DNA of 35,640 nucleotides from an uncultured Clostridia bacterium (GTDB taxonomy: Bacteria; Bacillota; Clostridia; Lachnospirales; Lachnospiraceae). The number at the start of each line of letters is the position of its first letter. Position 1 is the first letter of the stretch. The position numbers and the translations under genes were made by a program. Positions 23,719-31,004 of this stretch are shown piece by piece. Location of the stretch: NCBI GenBank assembly GCA_946184675.1, contig CAMHFW010000004.1, forward strand, positions 1-35,640, in the 5' to 3' direction. Under the pieces are notes generated by a model, which was not told the DNA's origin, did not search any database, and worked only from the letters and a program-made list of their open reading frames with translations.

Positions 23719-23917
23719 GAGGCTGTAAAAAAGTTCCTGAATAGCAAGACCACCAGATCGGCTAAACGCCGATCTGGTGGTTCTTTGTACCTCTTCTTGC
23801 TTTATCAACAAAAACTATATTTTTCCACGTTAATTATACACTTCCCGCGTATCATGACAGTCAAGTCCTTTTGTGTGTGTAAATTCATGACATGAAAAGG
23901 GACTTTTTTACAGCCTC
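23719..23917. mobile_element. MITE-like element with terminal inverted repeats
   Basis: The 19-base ends GAGGCTGTAAAAAAGTTCC (23719-23737) and its inverted counterpart (23899-23917) match at 18 of 19 positions and bound 199 bases without a credible gene. Inside are a 14-bp hairpin near the left end and, near the right end, minus-strand TTGACT and GTATAATTA promoter-like pieces. This looks like an insertion element reduced to its two ends; the GAGGCTGTAAAAAAGT-type terminus suggests a DDE-transposase IS parent such as the IS1182 group (inference). No clear target duplication was seen. Confidence 0.75.
23749..23781. terminator. Hairpin inside the MITE, probable bidirectional terminator
   Basis: A perfect 14-bp stem (23749-23762 with 23768-23781) and five-base loop TAAAC, followed by TTCTTTG on the plus strand. 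It lies between the converging nucleotidase and ABC ATPase genes and probably ends transcription from both sides. Confidence 0.65.
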
Positions 23918-23932
23918 TTTGGGAGTATGGCT

Positions 23933-25105
23933 CTATAATTCCAGGTTTCTCTCGTCTTCTTTAGAGAAGACATGGGCGACTTTTCCGCTGAATGTGAAGT
24001 TGATCTGATCTCCCATTGCGGGCATTTCGTCGGCTTCCTGTGTAGGTACGATGATGATGACATCGCGTCCTGCGGCACTTACGTGGAGGTGTACGGATGC
24101 TCCCATCATTTCGGATACCTCAATTTTTGCGCTGATGCCGGTTCCCGGTTCTGCCAGTTCTGTGTGATCAGGGCGGACACCGAGGGTAACGGGCTGGGAT
24201 TGTACGTCATTTGCTTTCAGCCGTGCTTCTTTCCTGGCGGACAGCTCTACACGCATGCCCTCGAGCTCCACAAAATATTTGTCCCCCTCACGAATCAGCT
24301 CTGCGTCGAAGAAGTTCATGACGGGCATGCCGATGAATCCGGCAACAAACAGGTTGGCAGGATGATTGAATACCTCCTGCGGGGTACCGATCTGCTGGAT
24401 ATATCCATCTTTCATGACAACGATACGGTCACCGAGGGTCATGGCTTCGGTCTGGTCATGGGTTACATAGATAAATGTGGTATCAATACGTTCCCGCAGT
24501 TTGATGATCTCCGCGCGCATCTCATTGCGGAGCTTTGCATCCAGGTTGCTGAGAGGCTCGTCCATCAGCATGACCTTGGGGGCGCGGACAATGGCGCGCC
24601 CGATGGCCACACGCTGCCGCTGGCCGCCCGACAGGGCTGCCGGTCTGCGGTCCATGTACTGCATGATATCAAGGATTCCGCCAGCCTGTGTCACCTTCTC
24701 CTCAATCTCGTTTTTCGGTTTCTTGCGAAGCCTGAGTGAGAATGACATATTGTCAAATACAGACATATGAGGGTACAGTGCGTAGTTCTGGAAAACCATG
24801 GCGATATCGCGGTCTTTTGGCGCTACATTGTTCATCAGCTCACCGTCAATATAGAGCTCTCCGCCGGAGATCTCCTCCAGTCCGGCCACCATACGAAGTG
24901 TGGTGGATTTGCCGCACCCGGAAGGGCCGACCAGAACGATAAATTCCTTGTCCGCGATATCCAGGCTGAATTCCTGTACCGCTACTACGCCTTCATCCGT
25001 AATCTGCAGATTATTCTTCTTTTCTGGCGCATCTTTCTTCTTTTTCCTTGTACCGCCGGCATGGGGATAGACTTTTTTGATATTCACCAAACGGACCTCT
25101 GCCAT
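23933..25105 (-). CDS. Sugar ABC transporter ATPase (MsmK/UgpC family)
   Basis: A 390-residue ATPase energising carbohydrate importers. Walker A GPSGCGKST (60-68), Q-loop FQNYALYPH, signature LSGGQRQRVAIGR (158-170), Walker B VMLMDEPLSNLDA (178-190), H-loop YVTHDQTEAM and a C-terminal TOBE/regulatory domain. A lysine-rich insertion (about residues 17-38) interrupts the first strands compared with classical MsmX. The ORF-track start at 25330 adds 75 unrelated residues; the ATG at 25105 has AAGGAGG and begins MAEVRLVNIKKVYP. It is last in the beta-glucan operon, so a dedicated ATPase is plausible, though such ATPases often serve several importers. Confidence 0.93.
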   Translation of the reverse strand: MAEVRLVNIKKVYPHAGGTRKKKKDAPEKKNNLQITDEGVVAVQEFSLDIADKEFIVLVGPSGCGKSTTLRMVAGLEEISGGELYIDGELMNNVAPKDRDIAMVFQNYALYPHMSVFDNMSFSLRLRKKPKNEIEEKVTQAGGILDIMQYMDRRPAALSGGQRQRVAIGRAIVRAPKVMLMDEPLSNLDAKLRNEMRAEIIKLRERIDTTFIYVTHDQTEAMTLGDRIVVMKDGYIQQIGTPQEVFNHPANLFVAGFIGMPVMNFFDAELIREGDKYFVELEGMRVELSARKEARLKANDVQSQPVTLGVRPDHTELAEPGTGISAKIEVSEMMGASVHLHVSAAGRDVIIIVPTQEADEMPAMGDQINFTFSGKVAHVFSKEDERNLEL

Positions 25106-25128
25106 CGCTATTTCCTCCTTATTTTCTC

Positions 25129-25145
25129 GCGCCGCCACGCGGCGC
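25129..25145 (-). promoter_or_regulatory. GC-rich stem-loop before the ABC ATPase ribosome site
   Basis: A perfect 7-bp palindrome GCGCCGC/GCGGCGC with a three-base loop lies just upstream of AAGGAGG in the 115-base gap after the GH5 gene. Without a T-run it is unlikely to be a terminator; an RNA-stabilising or processing element is more likely. Confidence 0.4.
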
Positions 25146-25220
25146 TGCATCCTATATTTCACCGCACCCGTGTCCGGCGCCTTTTCTTTGCAACTGACTA
25201 TTCCGCTTTCTGAGCAAAGC

Positions 25221-26249
25221 TCATAGCACTTCCAGCAGCCTTTCCCGGACCGGATCCATCCGTTTATCAGAAAGACCGAAATCCATTTCCCGGTAGGACC
25301 AGGCCGCGCGGCCGATCCCGTACTTGTCAAATGCCTGGTGGATCATGCGGTACCATACATAAGCATCTTCCGGATCTGCCAGGTCGATCACTCCGTATTC
25401 CCCGCAGTAGAGCAGAGCACCGCGCTCTGCGGCGGCGGAGGCCGCATCTGCCATATATGCCTCAAAATACGCAGCGGACAGAGTCTCTTCCGGCGGATAT
25501 TTGTCAAGGCCTGCAACATTGCCCGGCACCATCTTCTGCGATGCTGCTTCCATCTGCCCGTAAGTGGCCGTGACCGGAATCCGGAAACTCTGATCCATGG
25601 TCGGCATCCAGTAGGCTCCCTGATGGGTAAAAATGTGAGGCTCATAGCAGTGGAAATTGTAGATAATCCTCTCATCTGCCGGAGGATCCAGATCCCGCAC
25701 TGCTGCCGCACTGTTATACCAGTAACCGCCTACCAGGATATAGGCATCCGGAGCAATCAGGCGGATCCGCCGGATGCACTCGCCGGCAATCCGGTTCCAG
25801 GCTGCGGCATAGGACTTTTCCGTCACTTCATTGAGCAGTTCAAAAGCCAGCATGTCGGCATTCTGCCCGAACCGTCCGGCGATCCTCTCCCAGAGCCGAT
25901 AAAAGCGTTCCTGATAGAACTCACTGTCAAAAAATCCCGCTTCACCTTCATCCGCATCAAAGGAATACCCCGCCGTCTTGTGCAGGTCCAGAATCATATT
26001 TAGACCATTGTCCCTGCACCATCCGATCGTCTTTTCCAGGCGGAGATAGCCTTCTTCCAAAGGCGCTCCATCCACATCTTCAAGCAGCTCATAATCAATC
26101 GGGACACGGACATGATCCGCCCCCCAGGATCTGATCACAGCAAAATCCTCTTCTGTAATAAACTTGTCATAGCGCTCCCGTGAATGGTCGCACTGGGAAT
26201 ACCAGCCTCCCAGATTGACGCCCTTCTGATGCCCGGACCAGATCTTCAT
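25221..26249 (-). CDS. Cytoplasmic glycoside hydrolase family 5 (cellulase-type)
   Basis: A 342-residue GH5 (beta/alpha)8 glycosidase. Seen: GVNLGGWYSQ at the start, HVRVPIDYEL (46-55), LDLHKTAG (88-95), acid/base Glu141 in FELLNEV, HCYEP (200-204) and nucleophile Glu284 in YCGEYGV. No signal peptide or carbohydrate-binding module, so it works inside the cell, trimming imported beta-glucan oligosaccharides for the phosphorylase. It lies between the permease genes and the ATPase gene, 23 bases after malG, with AAAGGAG before the ATG. GH5 covers endoglucanases, exo-beta-1,3-glucanases and beta-mannanases; beta-1,4-glucan is favoured by the neighbouring cellobiose phosphorylase. Confidence 0.88.
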   Translation of the reverse strand: MKIWSGHQKGVNLGGWYSQCDHSRERYDKFITEEDFAVIRSWGADHVRVPIDYELLEDVDGAPLEEGYLRLEKTIGWCRDNGLNMILDLHKTAGYSFDADEGEAGFFDSEFYQERFYRLWERIAGRFGQNADMLAFELLNEVTEKSYAAAWNRIAGECIRRIRLIAPDAYILVGGYWYNSAAAVRDLDPPADERIIYNFHCYEPHIFTHQGAYWMPTMDQSFRIPVTATYGQMEAASQKMVPGNVAGLDKYPPEETLSAAYFEAYMADAASAAAERGALLYCGEYGVIDLADPEDAYVWYRMIHQAFDKYGIGRAAWSYREMDFGLSDKRMDPVRERLLEVL

Positions 26250-26272
26250 ATCCTAACTCCTTTTCCGGGCTC

Positions 26273-27130
26273 TTAACCCTTGACACTTCCGGCAGTAACG
26301 CCTCTGATGATGGACTTGGAAAGAATGATATATACAATCATAACCGGCAGGATGGCCAGCAGGATAAACATATATACCTTACCCATATCAAACTTGGAAT
26401 AGTCCGCGCTTCGCAGCTGGGCGATCATAATCGGGACTGTTTTCATCTCCGCCTTGTCCAGCAAGAGAGCCGGAATAAAGTAATTGTTCCAGGAGCTAAC
26501 AAAAGAGAAAATCATCTGTACAGCAATCGCCGGCTTCATGATTGGAAGAACAATCTTATTAAAGGTGTAAAACTCTCCTGACCCGTCTACTCGCGCTGCG
26601 TCAATGATCTCCAGCGGCAGCACGCTCTCCATATACTGCTTCATATAGAAGAAGACAACCGGAGCCGCGATACTGGGAACGATCAGCGGAAGAAAGTTAT
26701 TATTCAGATGCATCTTATTCATCATCTGTACGAATCCCAGTGCGGAAACCTGCGCCGGGATCATCATAACCGCCATGATAAAAGTGAAAACGGCTGTTTT
26801 TCCCTTAAAATCATAGACATGGATACCATAAGCCGTCAGTGCTGAAAAATAAGTGGTCAGCACAGCAGAAACCAGAGCGATGATCAGGCTGTTGAGCATG
26901 CCGCGGGGAATATTAATCGAAGCATCTGTCCATGCGTTGACCAGGTTGTCTATAAAATGCCCTTTGGGAATCAGCGTAAATCCGCTTGAAAGCTGCGCGT
27001 TGGACCTGGAAGCATTTATGACCATCAGATAAAAGAAGAAGAGGCACAAAACACACAGGAAGATCAGGATGATATACACGATCACGCGAAGGATCATGAG
27101 TTTGAGACGCCCTTTTTCGCTTTTATTCAT
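26273..27130 (-). CDS. Sugar ABC transporter permease (MalG family)
   Basis: A 285-residue inner-membrane permease with six predicted helices. It has the EAA-loop motif IDAARVDGSGEFYTFNKIVLPIMKPAIA (about 185-212) that contacts the ATPase. The C-terminus IIRGVTAGSVKG is typical of CUT1 permeases. It follows the MalF-type permease by 16 bases with GGAGG upstream of its start. Imports the oligosaccharide delivered by the adjacent binding lipoprotein. Confidence 0.93.
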   Translation of the reverse strand: MNKSEKGRLKLMILRVIVYIILIFLCVLCLFFFYLMVINASRSNAQLSSGFTLIPKGHFIDNLVNAWTDASINIPRGMLNSLIIALVSAVLTTYFSALTAYGIHVYDFKGKTAVFTFIMAVMMIPAQVSALGFVQMMNKMHLNNNFLPLIVPSIAAPVVFFYMKQYMESVLPLEIIDAARVDGSGEFYTFNKIVLPIMKPAIAVQMIFSFVSSWNNYFIPALLLDKAEMKTVPIMIAQLRSADYSKFDMGKVYMFILLAILPVMIVYIILSKSIIRGVTAGSVKG

Positions 27131-27146
27131 CTCATTCTTCCTCCTT

Positions 27147-28112
27147 TTAGTACTTGCGCTTCTGCTTCGGAGCCTTATACTGAGCAGAAAGCATCCTGTA
27201 TACGATACCTCCCAGGATACCGGTGATGATCAGAATGATGACCGAAATAGCGCCGGCCATGCCGAAGTTCTTATTGATCAGATAACCGTTGAGGTACATG
27301 ATCAGGGTTCTGGAAAGCTCATCCGGCACTCCTTTGCCGTTGGTCAGTACCTGCGGTACGTCAAACATCTGGATGCCGCCGATCATAGCCGTAATCAGGC
27401 AATATACAAAGATCGGCATCAGAAGCGGAAGAGTCACCTTAAAAAAGACCTGTGTGGAATTGGCGCCGTCAATCGTAGCTGACTCAAACAGGCTCTGGTC
27501 GATTCCCATGATGCCGGCCATCAGCACAATGGTCGTATTGCCGAACCACATCAGAAAATTCATCAGCGCGATCATACCGCGTACCGTGATCTTATAGGCA
27601 AAAAAGTCAAAGGACTGATCTATCATTCCGTTCTGAACCAGGATGGCCTGAATCGGGCCGGCCCTGTTAAAAAGTGTAAAGAACAGCATGGAAAATGCCG
27701 CAGCCATGATCAGGTTTGGCATATAGATGACAGTTTTAAAGAAGCCCTGCCCTTTGATATTGAGCCGGTAGCTTGTAAAAAAGATTGCCAGCAGCATTGC
27801 GATGACAAACTGGGGAACTGCGCCTGCTACCCACATAATCAGGGTATTGGCAAAATATTTGAGAATGCGGATGGTTCCGCTGGAATCAGGCGTAAAAACC
27901 GCCCTGTAATTGTCAAGTCCTACAAAATTAGGACCGATCTGGGTCAGACCGTCACGATAGGTCTCAAAAAAGCTGTTGTAAATCGTCAGAAACTGGGGCA
28001 CCAGCGTGAAGATGATATAAACCACAAAGAAAGGAATAATGAATATATATCCCCATTTTGCGTAATTCACTGCCTTCTGCTTTCCCGTTTTTTTCTGGTT
28101 CTGGCCGTCCAT
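27147..28112 (-). CDS. Sugar ABC transporter permease (MalF family)
   Basis: A 321-residue CUT1 permease with six predicted helices and the EAA motif ESATIDGANSTQVFFKVTLPLLMPIF. The track start (28118) leaves only two bases after the ribosome site GGAGGT; the second ATG at 28112 has eight and is preferred, which removes two residues. It forms the heterodimeric channel with the next gene product. A 110-base gap with a strong stem-loop separates it from the binding-protein gene. Confidence 0.92.
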   Translation of the reverse strand: MDGQNQKKTGKQKAVNYAKWGYIFIIPFFVVYIIFTLVPQFLTIYNSFFETYRDGLTQIGPNFVGLDNYRAVFTPDSSGTIRILKYFANTLIMWVAGAVPQFVIAMLLAIFFTSYRLNIKGQGFFKTVIYMPNLIMAAAFSMLFFTLFNRAGPIQAILVQNGMIDQSFDFFAYKITVRGMIALMNFLMWFGNTTIVLMAGIMGIDQSLFESATIDGANSTQVFFKVTLPLLMPIFVYCLITAMIGGIQMFDVPQVLTNGKGVPDELSRTLIMYLNGYLINKNFGMAGAISVIILIITGILGGIVYRMLSAQYKAPKQKRKY

Positions 28113-28142
28113 AGTCATTTACCTCCGTACCCCGGAAACGGG

Positions 28143-28198
28143 GGAGGCAGAGGACAGCTTACGTGTCTCTGGGAGACACGAAACCGCCCCCTGCCTCC
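28143..28198 (-). promoter_or_regulatory. Two-tier stem-loop between binding-protein and permease genes
   Basis: An inner 8-bp stem CGTGTCTC/GAGACACG with a three-base loop (28162-28180) sits within an outer 8-bp stem GGAGGCAG/CTGCCTCC (28143-28150 with 28191-28198). No T-run follows. Such hairpins after binding-protein genes commonly stabilise the 5' mRNA or attenuate readthrough, giving more binding protein than permease. Confidence 0.6.
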
Positions 28199-28228
28199 TG
28201 TCAGTCAACCGTTCCTGTTCAAGGAATA

Positions 28229-29596
28229 TTATTCCGGAACGTTGATGTTAGCGTAGGTCTCTTTTACGTAGTTGTAGAAGTTCTTCAGCGCTGTCTCTTT
28301 GTCAACAGAGCCATTGTAGTACTCCTGCAGTTTGTTCTGCAGACCTTCATTCAGGAGCTGATCATAGTTGGTATGATTCTCCCACTTGATATCCTTTGCA
28401 AGCTCTGCAAAGATCGCGATATCGTTCTGGCCGTCCAGAATAGCGGTGTTGCCATATTCCGGATCGTTTGCATACTTCTCAACAACAGCGGTGTTGTTCG
28501 GGAACTGGTTGTCCTGCTCTACCAGGTTGGAGCATACTTCCTCATTGGAAGTGAATGTCTCGAAGATGTCTTTGAGCATCTCAGTGTTGTCAGAACCGGT
28601 TGCTGCCAGGAGCCATGTGCCGCCCCAGAAGTAAGCCTGCGGTCCCTTTACGATGCACCAGTCACCGGGGCATCCTTCCTCGGGATCCTGTGCATTGGTC
28701 ATGCAGAAGTTGTAATACCATGCAGGTCCGAAGAAGCACATGGTCTTGCCTTTCGCATACATCTGGTCGGTCTTCTCCTGATCCCATACGCCGGCTGTCA
28801 GGGTGTAACCATTCTGAATGTAATTATCTGTCTGATCCATCCAGGCTGTGATCTGGTCATCAAACTGAAGATTGCCGTCTGCATCAACCCAGGGAGTGGT
28901 GCAGTTATTGGAGAATGCACGGAAAGTTTCAGCGAAAGAAGCTGTCATGTAGTAGCCTTTTTCCTTGGCCTGAGCTGCAACAGCATCAAACTTCTCCCAT
29001 GTATCGATCTGAGCCTGAACTTCCTCAGGAACGTCGGTGCCAAGCACATCCTTGGCAATGCTCTTACGGTAAATCACCGCTGCCGGACAGCACTGGAAGG
29101 AAACGCCCTTGCAGACACCGCTCTGATCGGATGCTGCCTTGATGGTGTACTCATACTCTGTGTCGGCGTTGGTAAATCCGAACGAGGAAACATCCATCGT
29201 ATACGGGGAATCTACATACTTGCCGATGTAGTCTGCCTCAGCCAGGAACATATCAATCTTCTCATCTGCCGGGGCATTCTCCTGATTCAAAAGAGCCTCG
29301 TCAAGCTTCTGCTGGTATACGCCGCCGTCGCTGGGATTGATGATCCAGTTTACGGTAACGCCTTCCGGTACCGTATAATACTTCTCGAAAAATCCCTTGA
29401 ACTCCTCATTCCAGGCATAGATATTAAATACCTTGCCCTGATCGGAAGCCTCACCGCCGGCAGCCTCTGTATCGGCAGCTTCTGATCCTGCAGCTTCTGT
29501 TGCCGGAGCACTGGTCTCCTGTTTCTGTCCGCCTCCGCATGCAGCCATGCTGAATACCATCATGCCTGCCAGGAGGAGTGTGATCATTTTCTTCAT
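28229..29596 (-). CDS. Carbohydrate ABC transporter substrate-binding lipoprotein
   Basis: A 455-residue extracellular solute-binding protein of the MalE/CUT1 type. The lipoprotein signal MKKMITLLLAGMMVFSMAAC gives lipid-modified Cys20, followed by an Ala/Glu/Thr-rich tether to about residue 52. The mature domain starts KVFNIYAWNEEFKGFFEKYY and contains the typical CFFGPAWYYNF region. It binds the oligosaccharide outside the membrane and delivers it to the two permeases encoded downstream. First structural gene of the transport operon; GGGAGAAAAGAG precedes the start. Ligand specificity is inferred from the GH5 and GH94 neighbours as a cello-oligosaccharide. Confidence 0.93.
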   Translation of the reverse strand: MKKMITLLLAGMMVFSMAACGGGQKQETSAPATEAAGSEAADTEAAGGEASDQGKVFNIYAWNEEFKGFFEKYYTVPEGVTVNWIINPSDGGVYQQKLDEALLNQENAPADEKIDMFLAEADYIGKYVDSPYTMDVSSFGFTNADTEYEYTIKAASDQSGVCKGVSFQCCPAAVIYRKSIAKDVLGTDVPEEVQAQIDTWEKFDAVAAQAKEKGYYMTASFAETFRAFSNNCTTPWVDADGNLQFDDQITAWMDQTDNYIQNGYTLTAGVWDQEKTDQMYAKGKTMCFFGPAWYYNFCMTNAQDPEEGCPGDWCIVKGPQAYFWGGTWLLAATGSDNTEMLKDIFETFTSNEEVCSNLVEQDNQFPNNTAVVEKYANDPEYGNTAILDGQNDIAIFAELAKDIKWENHTNYDQLLNEGLQNKLQEYYNGSVDKETALKNFYNYVKETYANINVPE

Positions 29597-29659
29597 AACT
29601 CTTTTCTCCCTTCGGTTGAATATTTGGAAGCCATCCGGCTTCAGTTCACATTTTCTTAT

Positions 29660-29684
29660 ATTAAAACGCCCCTCGCGTTTTAAT
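29660..29684. terminator. Palindromic hairpin at the 3' end of the lacI-type gene
   Basis: A perfect 10-bp inverted repeat ATTAAAACGC/GCGTTTTAAT with a five-base loop overlaps the regulator stop codon. It could be a weak terminator. Its AAAACG/CGTTTT half-sites also resemble the regulator's own operator half-sites but with a seven-base spacing, so an operator role for the transport operon is possible. Confidence 0.45.
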
Positions 29685-30690
29685 CGATTTCTCTGACGGT
29701 GCTGCCCTCCAGCAGCTCGCCCTCCACCAGGATCTGCTGCGGCAGCCAGGTGTCTCTGTGCTCGATCTCCTCGATCAGGCTTCTCGACGCCTCCCGGCCC
29801 ATGGCCTCTGCTCCCTGACGGTAGGTCGTCAGTCTGGGGCGCAGTACCTGGGAAAGAAGAATGCCGTCGTATCCGACCACGCTCATCCCGTCCGGAACAG
29901 ATATCCCGTGCTTCTCCAGTTCTGTCATGCCGCCCAGGAAGGACAGGTCATCCGGATAAAAGATGCAGGTTGGCCGCTCCGAAAGTGCCAGAAGCTCTCT
30001 GGTCGCCAATCCGCTGGATCTGGGATCATGGTAATAGGCAGGCCGGATATAGTCTGCCGGAACTGATATTCCGAGCAGCGCGCAGGTCTTTTTAAAACTG
30101 GCCAGACGCTTCTGTGTAACCGTCGTCATCTCACCATGTATAAAAGCGATCCTGCGATGTCCCTTTTCATATACGAACCGGACCAGTGCCTCCATACCCC
30201 TTACATTATCTGAGAGGATGGATGTGCGGCTGTCAAAGCTGTAATCCAGCGTCACCGTCGGGATCTCGCTGGTCGCCAGCCGGATGATGGCCGGATCCTG
30301 GAAGTCCGCAGAGGCAATCACTACGCCGTCACAGCTGCGGTACTTGGCATGTTCATAATAATCCATGTGCATGGCGCCGAGGTTCTGTGAAATAAAGGTA
30401 ATGTCATATCCTCTTCTCTCTGCCTCGGCCTTGACACTCTCCAGGATCTGGGAAAAGTACTCATGAGAGATGCCCCCGCCTGTACGGTCCGAAAAAAGAA
30501 CTCCTATATTGTAGCTTCGTCCGACTTTCAGTGCTCTTGCGGCAGCATTTGGATGATATCCCATTTTTCTGGCAGTCTCCCGGATCCTCTTTGCTGTCTC
30601 TGCTGATACATCCGGCGCCCCATTGAGAGCCTTGCTTACGGTAGCTCTCGATACCCCGCATGCTGCAGCTATATCTGTGATCTTAATCAT
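29680..30690 (-). CDS. LacI family transcription regulator of the beta-glucan locus
   Basis: A 336-residue LacI-type repressor. N-terminal helix-turn-helix ITDIAAACGVSRATVSKALNGAPDVS and hinge MGYHPNAAARALK, followed by a periplasmic-binding-protein-like sensor domain (YNIGVLFSD, GVVIASADF, IFYPDDLSFLGGMTELEKHG). The track start (30699) is GTG; the ATG at 30690 is preferred, with GGTGA upstream. It lies immediately upstream of the binding-lipoprotein operon in the same direction and divergent from the GH94 gene. CG-containing inverted repeats overlap both promoters, which points to autoregulation and control of GH94, probably released by a cello-oligosaccharide or its product. Confidence 0.92.
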   Translation of the reverse strand: MIKITDIAAACGVSRATVSKALNGAPDVSAETAKRIRETARKMGYHPNAAARALKVGRSYNIGVLFSDRTGGGISHEYFSQILESVKAEAERRGYDITFISQNLGAMHMDYYEHAKYRSCDGVVIASADFQDPAIIRLATSEIPTVTLDYSFDSRTSILSDNVRGMEALVRFVYEKGHRRIAFIHGEMTTVTQKRLASFKKTCALLGISVPADYIRPAYYHDPRSSGLATRELLALSERPTCIFYPDDLSFLGGMTELEKHGISVPDGMSVVGYDGILLSQVLRPRLTTYRQGAEAMGREASRSLIEEIEHRDTWLPQQILVEGELLEGSTVREID

Positions 30691-30724
30691 CGGATTCACC
30701 GTTTATCTTTCGTAAATTCTGCCT

Positions 30725-30750
30725 TTACGTTTTCGTAATCGTTTTCGTTA
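30725..30750. promoter_or_regulatory. Two tandem LacI-type operators downstream of the lacI promoter
   Basis: TTACG-TTTT-CGTAA (30725-30738) is a perfect spaced palindrome. It overlaps a second, less perfect TAATCG-TTTT-CGTTA (30736-30750) with a 12-base periodicity. They lie between the regulator's -10 box and its start codon, where a bound repressor would block transcription. Confidence 0.6.
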
Positions 30751-30755
30751 TCTGC

Positions 30756-30784
30756 ATTATAGCATCGTCCATTTTTGCCGTCAA
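30756..30784 (-). promoter_or_regulatory. Promoter of the LacI-type regulator gene
   Basis: Minus-strand TTGACG (30779-30784) and a perfect TATAAT (30756-30761) spaced by 17 bases form a near-consensus sigma-A promoter, directly followed by the two operator-like repeats. Confidence 0.75.
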
Positions 30785-30878
30785 GTAGCATTTTCGCAGT
30801 TTTGTTTGTGTATTATGCATAATATTTATCATGATAACTTTTGCATTATGTACATATTTTTGCATTTTCGAAAAACGC

Positions 30879-30926
30879 TTGCATTTCCGAAGCCTGTTTA
30901 GTATAATCTACTTAAACGATTTCGTT
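30879..30926 (+). promoter_or_regulatory. Promoter and operator of the cellobiose phosphorylase gene
   Basis: TTGCAT (30879-30884) and TATAAT (30902-30907) are 17 bases apart. Directly downstream, AACG-ATTT-CGTT (30915-30926) is a perfect 4-bp inverted repeat with the same four-base spacing as the operators near the regulator gene. A further palindrome TTTTCGAAAA lies upstream at 30865-30874. Confidence 0.65.
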
Positions 30927-31004
30927 GATTTTGGAAAAATTATTATTAATTCTTATTTCAGACTACTATTTACATGCCGGGATACCGGCGCAGGAGAAAA
31001 AGAC

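Noticed and set aside
23710-23895. 61-codon ORF inside the MITE
   Set aside because: Spans the terminal repeat and hairpin; not a transposase fragment.
28163-29485. 440-codon plus-strand ORF over the binding-protein gene
   Set aside because: Antisense shadow; the minus strand encodes a lipoprotein with a perfect signal and lipobox.
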